From: CAYLLN01 sp036496265
GTDB lineage: Bacteria > Planctomycetota > Planctomycetia > Pirellulales > Pirellulaceae
Length of the DNA: 23,369 nucleotides
NCBI GenBank assembly: GCA_036496265.1
Contig: DASXLL010000330.1
Span: 1 to 23,369 of the forward strand
Direction of reading: 5' to 3'
Part shown: piece after piece, positions 1 through 8,771 of the stretch
How positions within the stretch are numbered: position 1 is the stretch's first letter
Layout: each line of letters starts with the position of its first letter
Translations under genes and position numbers: made by a program
The notes under the pieces: generated by a model
Database searches by the model: none
What the model was told of the DNA's origin: nothing
The model's input: only the letters and a program-made list of their open reading frames with translations

Positions 1-1
1 C

Positions 2-2239
2 ACTGCCGTCAATGGCGTGGCGGTCCCGCTGGCGGCCGTGCCGTTTGGCCGGATCGTCAACAACACGATTTACGGCGGCAACACGGCGGCGGGCACGGGC
101 ATTCTCGTCACGAACAATGCCGGCCCGACGCTGCTCAACAACATCGTCGCCAACACGGCCACGGGCATCAGCGTCGATTCCACTTCGACGGCCACGACCG
201 TCGTCGGCTATACGTTGTACTCGGGCAACCTGAGCAACGTGCCCAATGGCGCTTCGACCGGCTCCAATCCGATCGTGCTCAATCCTGGCGATCCGCTCTT
301 CATCGACGCGCCGAACCAGAACTTCTATCCCGCGCCCGGCTCGCAGGCCGTCGATAGCGCCCTCGATACGCTGGCCGATCGTTTCCCGCTCGCCGCCGTG
401 AAATCGTCAATCGGCATTCCGCAGTCGCCGATCATCACACCGGATCATGATATTTACGGCCAGCTTCGCGTGGACGATCCGAGCCAGAACACTCCCACCG
501 GCCTCGGCCAGAACGTGTTCAAAGACCGCGGCGCCGTCGAGCGGGCCGACTTCACTCAGCCCACCGCGGATGTCTTCGTCACCGACTCGAACAACGCCAA
601 CATCAGCGATAACGACACCGCCACCCCCTTCCGCGATCGCGATCGCACGGTCGGAAATCTGGCGATTCGCAACACGAACCTCATTCAGTTCGTCATTCAG
701 CTTGGGGATAATGGCGTCGGCATCGACGACGCCACCGTCGACAACACGAAGTTCGTCCTCACGGAAGACGGCGTCGTCCTCAACGATCAATTCGCGGCCG
801 CGGCCCTCGGCGTCAGTGCCGACTATCAATTCGAATACAACGAAACCACCGATACGGTCATTCTCGCCCCGTCGGCCGGCTTCTGGCCGCTCAATCACAC
901 CTACAAGGTCCTCATCAACAATACCGACGGCACGACTGTCGATTCCCTGGGCAATCCGATCCCGGCCGGCATTTTCGACCTGGCCGGCAACACGCTGGCG
1001 GCCAACCATGCCACGGGCGAGCTGTCGTTCTCGATCTTCGTCGGCACGCTCTACGATTTCGGCGACGCGCCCGATCCCTATCCGACCAAGCTCGCCAACA
1101 ATGGCGCTGCGGCCACGGTGCAGGACGGCTATTTCCTCGGTACAGGCATCAGCGAAGAGTCCGAGGCCTTGCAAAATGCCGATGCGAGCGCCGACGGCGA
1201 TTCACCTCCCAATCCGAATTTCTTTGACGGCATTAAGTTCATCGGCAATCCAGCGCCCAGCAAGAACGGCACGATCGTCAACACGCTGAACGTCACGGCG
1301 AGCATTCCCGCCGGCATGACGGGCAAGCTCGACGCCTGGTTCGATCTCAATCGCGATTTCGACTGGGACGACGCCGGCGAAAAGATCACGTTGATCAATA
1401 CCACGCCTGGTCATCCGGGTGCGCAGCCGGGCGACATCTTTGACGGCTTCAACACCTTCACGTTCTCTTTCGGCGACGCCAACACCACCAAGGGATCGAC
1501 CTTTGCTCGCTTCCAGCTTTCGCCCACCGGTGTTAGCAGTCCCACGTTCGTCACCGTCAACGGCGTCGCGCCGGACGGCGAAGTCGAAGACGAGAAAATC
1601 TCGATCTCCAGCGCCCCCTTCCAGAACCCGAACCCCGATACCACCAACTTCCAGAACGCGCTCGATGTGAATAACGACGGCGTCATTTCCGCCGCCGACG
1701 TCCTCACAATCATCAACGTCATCAACGCGCATCCCGGTATGAGTGCCCTCGCGCTCGGTCAGCCGCCGGTTCCCAATCCCGTGGGCAACGCTCCTGGTCA
1801 GTACCTGTACGTTGATGTCGATGGTGACAACAAGGTGACCGCCAGTGATATCATCAAGGTCATCGATTGGATCAACAATCCAGCGCACCGAACGACCGGC
1901 GGTGAAGCGACTCCCGAAGGTGAAGCCCCGATCGAGATGAACACAGCCCAGGCGAATGCAGCTGACTCGAGCAATTTGAGCATCCCGCCCGTGCTTCTCG
2001 CCGCGCCGAATGTCGTCATCGACGTTCAAGACAAAGCGCCGGTGGCGACCGTCCTTGCGAATCAATCGGTCCCCGCCTCGACAACGCAAGATCAGGCTTT
2101 GCTCGCGCTCGGCGACGGCTCGGCCGACACCGATTTGTCCCTGCTCGGGCCCAAAACACCATCCGCTGATTTGGTAGACGAGGCAAGTTGGGAAGACTTG
2201 ATAACTTATCTGGCCAGCGATCAACAACCCAAAACATGA
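2..2239 (+). CDS. Partial surface protein: beta-helix, Ig-like, GEVED and C-terminal dockerin modules
   Basis: The frame is open to the left edge, so the true start lies outside the window and the GTG at 17 is probably internal. Residues here count from the codon at position 2. Residues 1-100 show Asn-rich right-handed beta-helix rungs (IVNNTIYGGN, LLNNIVANTATGI), followed by a DPLFID...PGSQAVDSA stretch typical of NosD-like/choice-of-anchor proteins. Residues about 227-349 resemble a bacterial Ig-like (SwmB-type) domain. Residues about 350-530 form a GEVED domain, opening with DFGDAPDPY and closing with GEVEDE. Residues about 553-625 are a type I dockerin with two DxNxDG/DxDGD calcium loops. 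A low-complexity Ala/Ser/Asp tail of about 100 residues follows. I infer a secreted or cell-surface protein with a calcium-stabilised dockerin. No enzyme active site is visible in the part seen, and no cohesin partner is identified with confidence. Confidence 0.9.
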   Translation, partial: TAVNGVAVPLAAVPFGRIVNNTIYGGNTAAGTGILVTNNAGPTLLNNIVANTATGISVDSTSTATTVVGYTLYSGNLSNVPNGASTGSNPIVLNPGDPLFIDAPNQNFYPAPGSQAVDSALDTLADRFPLAAVKSSIGIPQSPIITPDHDIYGQLRVDDPSQNTPTGLGQNVFKDRGAVERADFTQPTADVFVTDSNNANISDNDTATPFRDRDRTVGNLAIRNTNLIQFVIQLGDNGVGIDDATVDNTKFVLTEDGVVLNDQFAAAALGVSADYQFEYNETTDTVILAPSAGFWPLNHTYKVLINNTDGTTVDSLGNPIPAGIFDLAGNTLAANHATGELSFSIFVGTLYDFGDAPDPYPTKLANNGAAATVQDGYFLGTGISEESEALQNADASADGDSPPNPNFFDGIKFIGNPAPSKNGTIVNTLNVTASIPAGMTGKLDAWFDLNRDFDWDDAGEKITLINTTPGHPGAQPGDIFDGFNTFTFSFGDANTTKGSTFARFQLSPTGVSSPTFVTVNGVAPDGEVEDEKISISSAPFQNPNPDTTNFQNALDVNNDGVISAADVLTIINVINAHPGMSALALGQPPVPNPVGNAPGQYLYVDVDGDNKVTASDIIKVIDWINNPAHRTTGGEATPEGEAPIEMNTAQANAADSSNLSIPPVLLAAPNVVIDVQDKAPVATVLANQSVPASTTQDQALLALGDGSADTDLSLLGPKTPSADLVDEASWEDLITYLASDQQPKT

Positions 2240-2274
2240 CCCACTCTAACGGGTGGATTGGAAAAACATTTAAC

Positions 2275-2292
2275 CGCCGCGTCCCCGCGGCG
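2275..2292. terminator. GC hairpin after first surface protein gene
   Basis: CGCCGCG and CGCGGCG form a perfect 7-bp stem around a TCCC loop, 36 bp after the stop codon. There is no T-run behind it, so it is a weak candidate for an intrinsic terminator. It may instead be a 3'-end stabilising hairpin. Confidence 0.35.
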
Positions 2293-2322
2293 AACTAACT
2301 GCGAATGTCAAAAAGTGCCTTA

Positions 2323-2414
2323 TTTTCCTAGGAAAACTGAGCTGCGGCGACTCGGGCCGTGCAACCCAAAAAATTGCCGCATCTCCTATGCAAATTGATT
2401 GCAAAGTTTTCCTA
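2323..2414. promoter_or_regulatory. Cluster of palindromes, possible operator region
   Basis: TTTTCCTAGGAAAA (2323-2336) is a perfect 14-bp palindrome. Its half-site TTTTCCTA recurs exactly at 2407-2414, 84 bp downstream. Between them lies the dyad TGCAA-ATTGA-TTGCA (2389-2403). The cluster sits upstream of the 1612-aa surface protein gene and resembles binding sites for a dimeric regulator. The regulator is unknown and the function is inferred from symmetry alone. Confidence 0.3.
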
Positions 2415-2655
2415 ACCCAATTAGTTTGGGGCATTGTCACTAACGGAATTTTTTGACATCCGCTGCCGCAGCTTGATTCACACCACTGTCGCCATCCCCT
2501 GGTTTCACCATGCGGATGATCGACTTGGGTGCCAATCGGCGGGGTCTGTCTGGCGAGTAGGAGGCAAGCTGGCGCTGACCTAAAGGTGAATCAGCGTCGG
2601 TTTTTACTCGCTGGGCATTACGGAACAGGTCATTTTTTCTATCTACGGAATTGCT

Positions 2656-5600
2656 ATGAAAATCGCTCGTCGCTTGGCTCATCGTTTTGCTGGTCAACAC
2701 GGAGCCGCTTCTCGTACACGCGCCGCATCTCGCAAAAATCGGGCGGCAGTCAAAGATCAACGTCGTCGCGGCTTTTTCGCCGAACGGCTGGAAGACCGCT
2801 CCCTGATGGCGGCGGATGCGCTCTCCGCCTTCCACAACTATTCGACGGCGGTGGACGTCGACGGTGACATGCACGTCTCGGCTCAGGACGTGCTGGCCGT
2901 CATCAACAGCATCAATGCCCATGGCTCCCGTCTTCTGACGCCAACTGGCAGCCAGGGCGAAGCCACCCCGATGATGGTCGATGTCGATAACGACGGCTCG
3001 GTGACGGCCAGCGACGTCATCCGCGTCATTAACTTCATCAACGCACATCCGGGCGGCGAAGCGGGCAATACCGATAACAAGGCGGCTTACACGCTGGAAA
3101 TCTTGGACGCCAACGGCAATCCGCTGACCGACCATGACAATACGACCGCCAACTTGACGCCGAGCGCGACGATCCGCGCGGGATCCGTCTTCTACGTTCA
3201 GCTCATCGGCCAGGACGTCCGGCCGGCCGGCTTTGATACCACGCTAACGCCGCCGGTGCCGCTCATCCGCGGCATCTTCGCTCCCTGGACCGACATCACG
3301 TTCGACACCAGCTTTGCCACGCCCGCGGTGAATGAGGTCCAATCGATCTCGTTTGGTCAAGACTCGGGAACCACTACCCTAACCTTGCCCCCGACGCCCG
3401 GTCATCCGGAAGTGCCCACTGGCACGACGGCCCCGATTACTTACAGCACCAACAGCACGACCACCGCCGCCAACATTCAGTCGGCCCTGAACGCGGCGCT
3501 GCCCGGCGCCAATGTATCCGTCGCCTTCAATAACGTGACCACCTTCTACAACGTGACATTTAACGGCATCACCAATGTTGAAATTCCGGTGCTGACCGCT
3601 GGTGATCCGGCCAATGTCAGCGTTTTTGAGACATCCCCCGGCGACCCGAGCAATACCCTCGGTGCGGTTTCCTACAACAACACGTTCTATCCCAACGGGC
3701 ACGAGGCCGGTTTTGTCCCTGGCTATGGCATTAACGACGTGGGCGGCATCGGCGTGAATTCGACGACGGGTTTCGGCCGTGGTCAAATTCCCGTCTTAAC
3801 TGTGAAAATGATCGCGAACGCGCTGCCCTCCGGCACGTCTTCGTCGGCGCCGATCGTCTTCACACCCGATCCACTCGGCGACGGCTCCAGCTCAACCGAG
3901 GATATGAAGCGGCCCGACCACAATACGCTCGTCTTCGGCAACACGAACATCACCACCGAGCGCGAGGCATCGCTGGTTACTTTCGGCGACCCCGCCACCA
4001 CGGCATTCCCGGCCAACGAGTTCTCGGCCTTGAATCCGGTCACCGTCACATTCAACTCCGGCCCGATCAATGCGCTGCCGGACGCCCTGAGCTTTGCCGA
4101 AGATGAACCGAGTGCCGCGAATCGGCAGGTCAACGTTCTCGCGAACGATGTGAATAACGGTCCTCCCGCCGGTGCTCTGCAAATCCTCAGTGTGTCGGCC
4201 CCCGCCGGCATCAATGTGGTCGCCCCTGGCGGCGGCGCTATTGCCTTCCCGACCACCAATGGCAATCTCCAAATCAACCCCGCTGCGGACCTGAACGGCA
4301 CCTTCAGTATCGCCTACACGGTCGGCGTCGTCGGCGACAGCACGGTGGCCGATCAAACGACGCAAACCCTTACCGTCACCATCGGGGCAATCAACGACAA
4401 GCCGACCCTCGGTGCCATCGGCAACCTGAATATCAACGAAGACCCGGGCCTTCAGACCGTGAATCTGACCGGCATCGGACCCGGCGGAGGCGCAGACGAG
4501 TCCAGCCAGACGGTGACGATCACCGCAGTTTCGGATAATCCCACGCTGATCGCCAACCCGACCGTCAACTACACCACCGGCGCCACAGGCACGCTCACCT
4601 TCACGCCCGCCGCCAATGCCTCCGGCACGGCCCACATCACGGTCACCGCCAAAGACGACGGCGGCACCGCCAATGGCGGCGTGGACACCGTCACGCAGAC
4701 CTTCACCGTCACTGTCGCCGCGGTCAACGACGCGCCGGTGAACACGATCAACGGCTCCGACGCCAATGGTCAGCACGTCGTCGCGGTTCCCTTCGCGGCC
4801 GGCGGAACTCCTGTGTCGACGCCCTTGGCAGGTTTCAATGTCACCGATGTCGATAGTCCCAACCTGACCGTCACGTTGGCCGCCGCAGCCGGCACGCTGA
4901 ACGTTCCGACGGCGACCGGTGTGACCGGCAATGGCACGGCGACAATTGTGCTCACGGGCAACCAAAGCTTCATCACGACCGAGTTGGCCGGCCTGGCTTA
5001 CACACCAGTTGGCGGCAGCACATCCGCCACGTCGTTGACGATTACGTCGAGCGACAGTGTCGCGCCCAATGTGGTCAGCAACGTCACCATCGACCTCGAT
5101 CCGGGCTTCCGCCCTGGTCCGATCGCCGACTCCAAGGCAATCGACGAAGGCACAGCGGGCCCCGTAACGATCGACGTTCTGGCGAACGATTTCAAGCGTC
5201 CCGCGCCGACGGTCACCACAATCACCGCCACAACGCAGCCCTCAGCCGGTTCCATTACCAACAACGGGACATCGCTCAGCTATACGATGCCTGCTGATCC
5301 CGATTTCTTCACCCCCGCCGGGCCGCTGACGTTTACCTATACCATCGCCGATGATTTCACTGGCGATGACGGCCACCCCAACGCGACTCCCGCGCAAGCC
5401 ACCGCCACGGTCAGCATCAACATCAAGAACGTTCCCGACGCTCCCGTCGCGACTGCCAATGATGGACCCTACGGCGCTGCTTTCGATAGCTCCGCCGCGA
5501 CCCAAACGCCGCTCGTCGTTAGCGCGGCTAACGGCGTTCTGGCCAACGACACCGATGTGGATAACAACTACGGCGTTTCGAACTATGCCACGCTGAAGGC

Positions 5601-7494
5601 GGTTGTTGACACCTCGACGCACCGCGGTTCTCTCACGCTCAACGCCGACGGCTCGTTCACCTACACGCCGGCCGCCGGTACGGGCGACGATAGCTTCACC
5701 TATCACGTGAATGCCGTCACGCCGGAAAGCGGGGCTGCTGGGGTCAACTCGAGCACCGTTACGGTGAATATCCACGTCACCACGCCGCCGACGGCCACCA
5801 ACGACCACTTCAACGTCTTGGAGCAAGGCAATCCGGCGACTTCCGGCAACGTCCTGACCGGCGCGAACAGCAATCCGCCGTCGGCGGCTGACAGCGATGA
5901 TTCGGATCACCAGTCGCTGACTGCGGTCAACATGGTGCAGCTCCAGAATCCTGCCACGGTTGGCACCGTGACGCTGAACACCGATGGTTCCTTCTCCTAC
6001 GCGCCGCCGGCTGGTCAAAACTTCAACACGACCCGCCCGGCTGTTCCGGACCTTTCATTCACCTACCAGGCCAAGACGACCGACGGTCGCTTGTCGCACG
6101 TCGCCACCGTTACGCTGACGGTGCAAGACGTGAACGATCCGCCGACGGCCACCAACGACTCGTTCCTCGCGGTCAAGCAAAATGCCGACGGCTCGATCGG
6201 CGTCGATCAGATCGTGACCGTGCTGCCCAACGATACCATCGCTCCCGACGTTTCACTCGATGCGACTGGCCATGTCGTAACGACCGGCGGCGATGAGTTC
6301 TTGAGCGTCGTCGGTGTCGGTCTGAGCGCCGGTGGTGCGTTTTCCACCGGCCCGGTTGCCACGGCTGGCGGCGGCTCGGTGAGAGTAGACGCCAACGGCA
6401 AGGTTTTGTACACGGCCCCCAAGACGATTCCGGCCGGCGGGCACGACACGTTCTTCTACCAGATCAGCGACAATAGCTCGGCCAGCCGCAACGGGGGCGG
6501 CCCGCTGTTTGCCTCGGCCAGTGTGGACGTGACCGTCGTGGACTTCATCCCCAAGACCATCAGCGGCACAGTCTATGTCGATTCCAACGGCGATGGTTTG
6601 GTCAGCACCGGCGAAAGGGCATTGTCCGGCGTCACGCTCCATCTCACCGGCACCGACATCACCAACACGGCCGTCAGCCTCACGACGACCACCGATGCCA
6701 GCGGCCATTACACGTTCCCGGCGCCGGGTTCCACCGACGTCCTCAAGCCGCCGCTAGCCGGCACGTCGTACACGGTTACCGAGGATCAACCGCTCTTCAT
6801 GCTGAGTGGCCTGGATACGGATCTCTCGACCAATACGGATACGAACCTGGATCCCAATAACGGCCATACCGGCCATTTGGTGGATAATTCCGATAGGTTT
6901 GACAACTCGTTCCTGCTTTCCTGGTCGATTACCGATGTCTCAGGCAACATCGCCAATCTGAACTTCGGCGAAGGCAGCACCGCTGGCCTCATCAACACCA
7001 ACCCGAACGATGGCGGCCTGTCGAACGCCAGCGGCTTCAAGAGCGAGCTCTTGGCTTCCACCGGCAAGAACGGGTTCATTGCGGCGATCGATATGTCGGG
7101 CAACATCGTCTGGTCGTGGACGATCGAAGGCGACGCCGGTGCTTGGGCCGGGCATTCGCTGACCGGCGCTCTGCTTTCAGACGACCTGAGCACGCTGGAC
7201 GTGACGATCGACGGCAGTTCGGATGTCACGCTCACGCAGGGCTATCTCAGCTCCAGCTCGACCGCTCGCTTCCGGCTGCTGGGTTCCGGCCTCGACGCCA
7301 GTGGCCAGCAGATGTACATCATCCGCATCGACGGCTCGTACGATGGCAGCGCGGGTACCTTCAGCAACGGCTTAACCGACGGCATGTTCGCTTCGGCGAG
7401 CCTCCAGGCCGCCGGTGCCCAAGGCGAAGCCCCAGTCGAAGGCAACTACGCCAGCTCCGCCGACGCCGTTTTCGCCCAGCAAGCCTGGGCCTAA
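2656..7494 (+). CDS. Giant secreted surface protein: LExR motif, dockerin, Ig/cadherin-like repeats, SdrD-B-like domain
   Basis: The 1612-aa product starts at the ATG at 2656, with a weak ACGGAA upstream. A basic N-terminus of about 40 residues leads to RLEDRSLMAAD (44-54), a variant of the planctomycete LEPR-XLL-type export motif. A type I dockerin follows (about 63-135), with loops D67/D69/D71/D78 and D109/D111/D113/D120. Residues about 140-460 form a beta-rich module with an apparent domain insertion at about 226-335. About seven Ig/cadherin-like or VCBS-like repeats of 110-140 residues run from about 470 to 1298. Their boundaries are marked by INDKP, VNDAP, VPDAP and VNDPP, and several contain a VLANDxD-type motif. 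An SdrD-B/Cna-B-like module follows (about 1302-1385, beginning SGTVYVDSNGDGL). The end carries QGEAPVEGN and an Ala-rich tail. The likely role is adhesion or cell-envelope structure. There is no visible catalytic site. Confidence 0.92.
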   Translation: MKIARRLAHRFAGQHGAASRTRAASRKNRAAVKDQRRRGFFAERLEDRSLMAADALSAFHNYSTAVDVDGDMHVSAQDVLAVINSINAHGSRLLTPTGSQGEATPMMVDVDNDGSVTASDVIRVINFINAHPGGEAGNTDNKAAYTLEILDANGNPLTDHDNTTANLTPSATIRAGSVFYVQLIGQDVRPAGFDTTLTPPVPLIRGIFAPWTDITFDTSFATPAVNEVQSISFGQDSGTTTLTLPPTPGHPEVPTGTTAPITYSTNSTTTAANIQSALNAALPGANVSVAFNNVTTFYNVTFNGITNVEIPVLTAGDPANVSVFETSPGDPSNTLGAVSYNNTFYPNGHEAGFVPGYGINDVGGIGVNSTTGFGRGQIPVLTVKMIANALPSGTSSSAPIVFTPDPLGDGSSSTEDMKRPDHNTLVFGNTNITTEREASLVTFGDPATTAFPANEFSALNPVTVTFNSGPINALPDALSFAEDEPSAANRQVNVLANDVNNGPPAGALQILSVSAPAGINVVAPGGGAIAFPTTNGNLQINPAADLNGTFSIAYTVGVVGDSTVADQTTQTLTVTIGAINDKPTLGAIGNLNINEDPGLQTVNLTGIGPGGGADESSQTVTITAVSDNPTLIANPTVNYTTGATGTLTFTPAANASGTAHITVTAKDDGGTANGGVDTVTQTFTVTVAAVNDAPVNTINGSDANGQHVVAVPFAAGGTPVSTPLAGFNVTDVDSPNLTVTLAAAAGTLNVPTATGVTGNGTATIVLTGNQSFITTELAGLAYTPVGGSTSATSLTITSSDSVAPNVVSNVTIDLDPGFRPGPIADSKAIDEGTAGPVTIDVLANDFKRPAPTVTTITATTQPSAGSITNNGTSLSYTMPADPDFFTPAGPLTFTYTIADDFTGDDGHPNATPAQATATVSINIKNVPDAPVATANDGPYGAAFDSSAATQTPLVVSAANGVLANDTDVDNNYGVSNYATLKAVVDTSTHRGSLTLNADGSFTYTPAAGTGDDSFTYHVNAVTPESGAAGVNSSTVTVNIHVTTPPTATNDHFNVLEQGNPATSGNVLTGANSNPPSAADSDDSDHQSLTAVNMVQLQNPATVGTVTLNTDGSFSYAPPAGQNFNTTRPAVPDLSFTYQAKTTDGRLSHVATVTLTVQDVNDPPTATNDSFLAVKQNADGSIGVDQIVTVLPNDTIAPDVSLDATGHVVTTGGDEFLSVVGVGLSAGGAFSTGPVATAGGGSVRVDANGKVLYTAPKTIPAGGHDTFFYQISDNSSASRNGGGPLFASASVDVTVVDFIPKTISGTVYVDSNGDGLVSTGERALSGVTLHLTGTDITNTAVSLTTTTDASGHYTFPAPGSTDVLKPPLAGTSYTVTEDQPLFMLSGLDTDLSTNTDTNLDPNNGHTGHLVDNSDRFDNSFLLSWSITDVSGNIANLNFGEGSTAGLINTNPNDGGLSNASGFKSELLASTGKNGFIAAIDMSGNIVWSWTIEGDAGAWAGHSLTGALLSDDLSTLDVTIDGSSDVTLTQGYLSSSSTARFRLLGSGLDASGQQMYIIRIDGSYDGSAGTFSNGLTDGMFASASLQAAGAQGEAPVEGNYASSADAVFAQQAWA

Positions 7495-7498
7495 AGTA

Positions 7499-7520
7499 GG
7501 CCCCTCGCTCCGCGAGGGCC
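7499..7520. repeat. GC-rich hairpin immediately after surface protein stop
   Basis: CCCTCGC-TCC-GCGAGGG (7502-7518) is a perfect 7-bp stem with a 3-nt loop. It is flanked by GG and CC that could extend the pairing past one bulged C. It lies 7 bp behind the stop codon. It could help define the mRNA 3' end, or be a copy of a short dispersed palindromic repeat. Confidence 0.5.
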
Positions 7521-7538
7521 AGCACTTCGCAAAACCTC

Positions 7539-7571
7539 ACCACCCCGGCTGCCTCAAACAGACGGGGTGGT
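7539..7571. terminator. Bidirectional intrinsic terminator between convergent genes
   Basis: ACCACCCCG (7539-7547) pairs perfectly with CGGGGTGGT (7563-7571). After one mismatch, CTG (7549-7551) pairs with CAG (7559-7561). On the plus strand the stem is followed by a T-rich TTTCATTTCTT. On the minus strand it is followed by GAGGTTTT. It lies between the 1612-aa gene and the end of potD, so it fits a terminator shared by both convergent transcripts. Confidence 0.65.
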
Positions 7572-7598
7572 TTCATTTCTTGCCTGAACCCTGAGCCC

Positions 7599-8744
7599 TC
7601 ACCCCCTCACCACGCGCCATACCCGCTCGATCCTCTCAATACCCGCCCCGCGATCTTTCAGCCACTCACACTTCTTCAAAACCTCCGCCCGCGGATAAAT
7701 GCTCTCATCCGCGAGCATTTTCGGCGGCAACAGCGACTTCGCCGCCAAATTCGGCGTCGCATAATTCACCTTTTCCGCGTTCAGCACCGCAATCGCCGGA
7801 TCGAGCAGATGATTGATGAATTCGTGGGCCAATTCGACGTTGCTCGCCGCCGCCGGAATTACCATGCTGTCCAACCACAGCATCGTCCCACTCGCCGGCA
7901 CAATCGTCCGCACCCGCGCCCCCCGTTCCCTGTTCCCTGTCTCCTTCATTGCCTTCAACTCGCCATCCGCCTGCAGCAAATCCCCGCTCCAGCCCAGCGC
8001 CGTCCACGCCTCCCCGCTAATCAGCCGCTCGCGATAAGAATCGGACGTGTATGCCTGCACGAGCGGCCGCTGCTTGATAAGCAGCCTTTCCGCCGCCATC
8101 AGATGATCGGGCTCGACCGAGTTGAGTGGAAAGCCGAGATAGCTCAGCGTCGCCGCGACGACGTTCTCCATATCGTCGAGCATCGTGATCCGCCCCCGAT
8201 TCTTCGAGTCGAAGAGCGCGTCCCATCCCCCCTGCTCTGCTCCGATCTTGTCGGTCCGCACTCCCACCGCCAGCGTTCCCCAAAAATACGGCACGCTGAA
8301 ACGGTTTTCAGGATCAACCGGCGGCGAAAGAAACTGCGGATCGAGATGCCGGAAGTTCGGCAGCCGCTCGCGATTTAGCGGCTGCAGAAGCTTCTTGGCT
8401 AATAGCGCGGCCAGTGCCCGGTCAGACGGAAAAACGACGTCGTAACTGCCAGCCGCCGTCGCCAGCCGCGTTTCCAGCTCCGAATCGCTCGAGTAATTGT
8501 CATAGACGATCGTGCAGCCTGTCTTCTGCTCGAACTGCGCGATTACCTCCTCGTCGATGTAATCGCTCCAATTGAAGACTCTGAGTTGCCGGCCCGAACG
8601 AGTCGTATTCTTCGATCGCAGACATCCGGCGGCCGTCACGGCCAATCCAGCCGACCAACCCAGCCACCGCCGGCGCGACAACGGCCTCTCTCGTTCCCAC
8701 GCTCTATGTCGGAAAATCGGCCGCCGAAGTTTTGGGTCGTTCAT
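7599..8744 (-). CDS. potD: Spermidine/putrescine ABC transporter substrate-binding lipoprotein
   Basis: This 381-aa protein is the extracytoplasmic polyamine receptor of the importer. The N-terminus has SRRRWLG (23-29), resembling a Tat motif, then a hydrophobic stretch and a lipobox ending at Cys41 (TAAGC), so it is probably lipid-anchored. The mature part matches the PotD/PotF fold. It shows NWSDYIDEEV at about 58, a PSDRALAALLAKK stretch, PYFWGTLAVGV, LDDMENVV, LGWSGDL, and LWLDSMVIPA. The Trp and Asp of the last motif correspond to polyamine-contact residues in E. coli PotD, from memory. The start ATG follows AGGAAG on the minus strand. It is the last gene of potABCD, 27 bp after potC. 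Residues about 268-275 (ETGNRERG) are encoded by a GTTCCCT tandem repeat and look like an insertion. Putrescine versus spermidine preference cannot be told. Confidence 0.93.
   Translation of the reverse strand: MNDPKLRRPIFRHRAWERERPLSRRRWLGWSAGLAVTAAGCLRSKNTTRSGRQLRVFNWSDYIDEEVIAQFEQKTGCTIVYDNYSSDSELETRLATAAGSYDVVFPSDRALAALLAKKLLQPLNRERLPNFRHLDPQFLSPPVDPENRFSVPYFWGTLAVGVRTDKIGAEQGGWDALFDSKNRGRITMLDDMENVVAATLSYLGFPLNSVEPDHLMAAERLLIKQRPLVQAYTSDSYRERLISGEAWTALGWSGDLLQADGELKAMKETGNRERGARVRTIVPASGTMLWLDSMVIPAAASNVELAHEFINHLLDPAIAVLNAEKVNYATPNLAAKSLLPPKMLADESIYPRAEVLKKCEWLKDRGAGIERIERVWRVVRG
7925..7944. repeat. Short tandem repeat inside potD
   Basis: Two exact copies of GTTCCCT (7925-7931 and 7932-7938) run into GTCTCC. 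They are read in frame on the minus strand as part of potD residues 268-275. The stretch resembles short low-complexity repeats I associate with planctomycete intergenic DNA rather than with a conserved part of PotD. Confidence 0.6.
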
Positions 8745-8771
8745 CGTTGTCTTCCTGCGTCTCCCCAGCCC

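Larger units (their letters stand above)
2240..2655. other. 416-bp non-coding gap between the two surface protein genes
   Basis: No convincing gene lies here. The gap is visibly richer in A/T than the flanking genes. It holds a 7-bp-stem hairpin (2275-2292), a 14-bp palindrome (2323-2336), a TGCAA-N5-TTGCA dyad (2389-2403) and a second TTTTCCTA half-site (2407-2414). It also holds a TTGACA hexamer at 2453-2458 with no good -10 partner, and a Shine-Dalgarno-like TAGGAGGC at about 2558-2565 with no adjacent start codon. It probably contains the end of the upstream transcript and the promoter and leader of the 1612-aa gene. The exact transcription start cannot be told from sequence. Confidence 0.6.

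Noticed and set aside
2453..2458. TTGACA hexamer as a -35 box
   Set aside because: No acceptable -10 hexamer lies 16-18 bp downstream (GATTCA-like only), so it is not called as a promoter.
2510..2560. 16-residue upstream reading frame (MRMIDLGANRRGLSGE) in the leader of the 1612-aa gene
   Set aside because: It has no ribosome-binding site and no attenuation-like codon run, so it is not supported as a leader peptide.
3892..4965. 357-codon minus-strand frame, with others at 407-1174, 1202-2227 and 5242-6018, opposite the surface proteins
   Set aside because: These are composition artefacts of repetitive high-GC coding DNA. The translations are Gly/Arg/Asp-rich and match no family.
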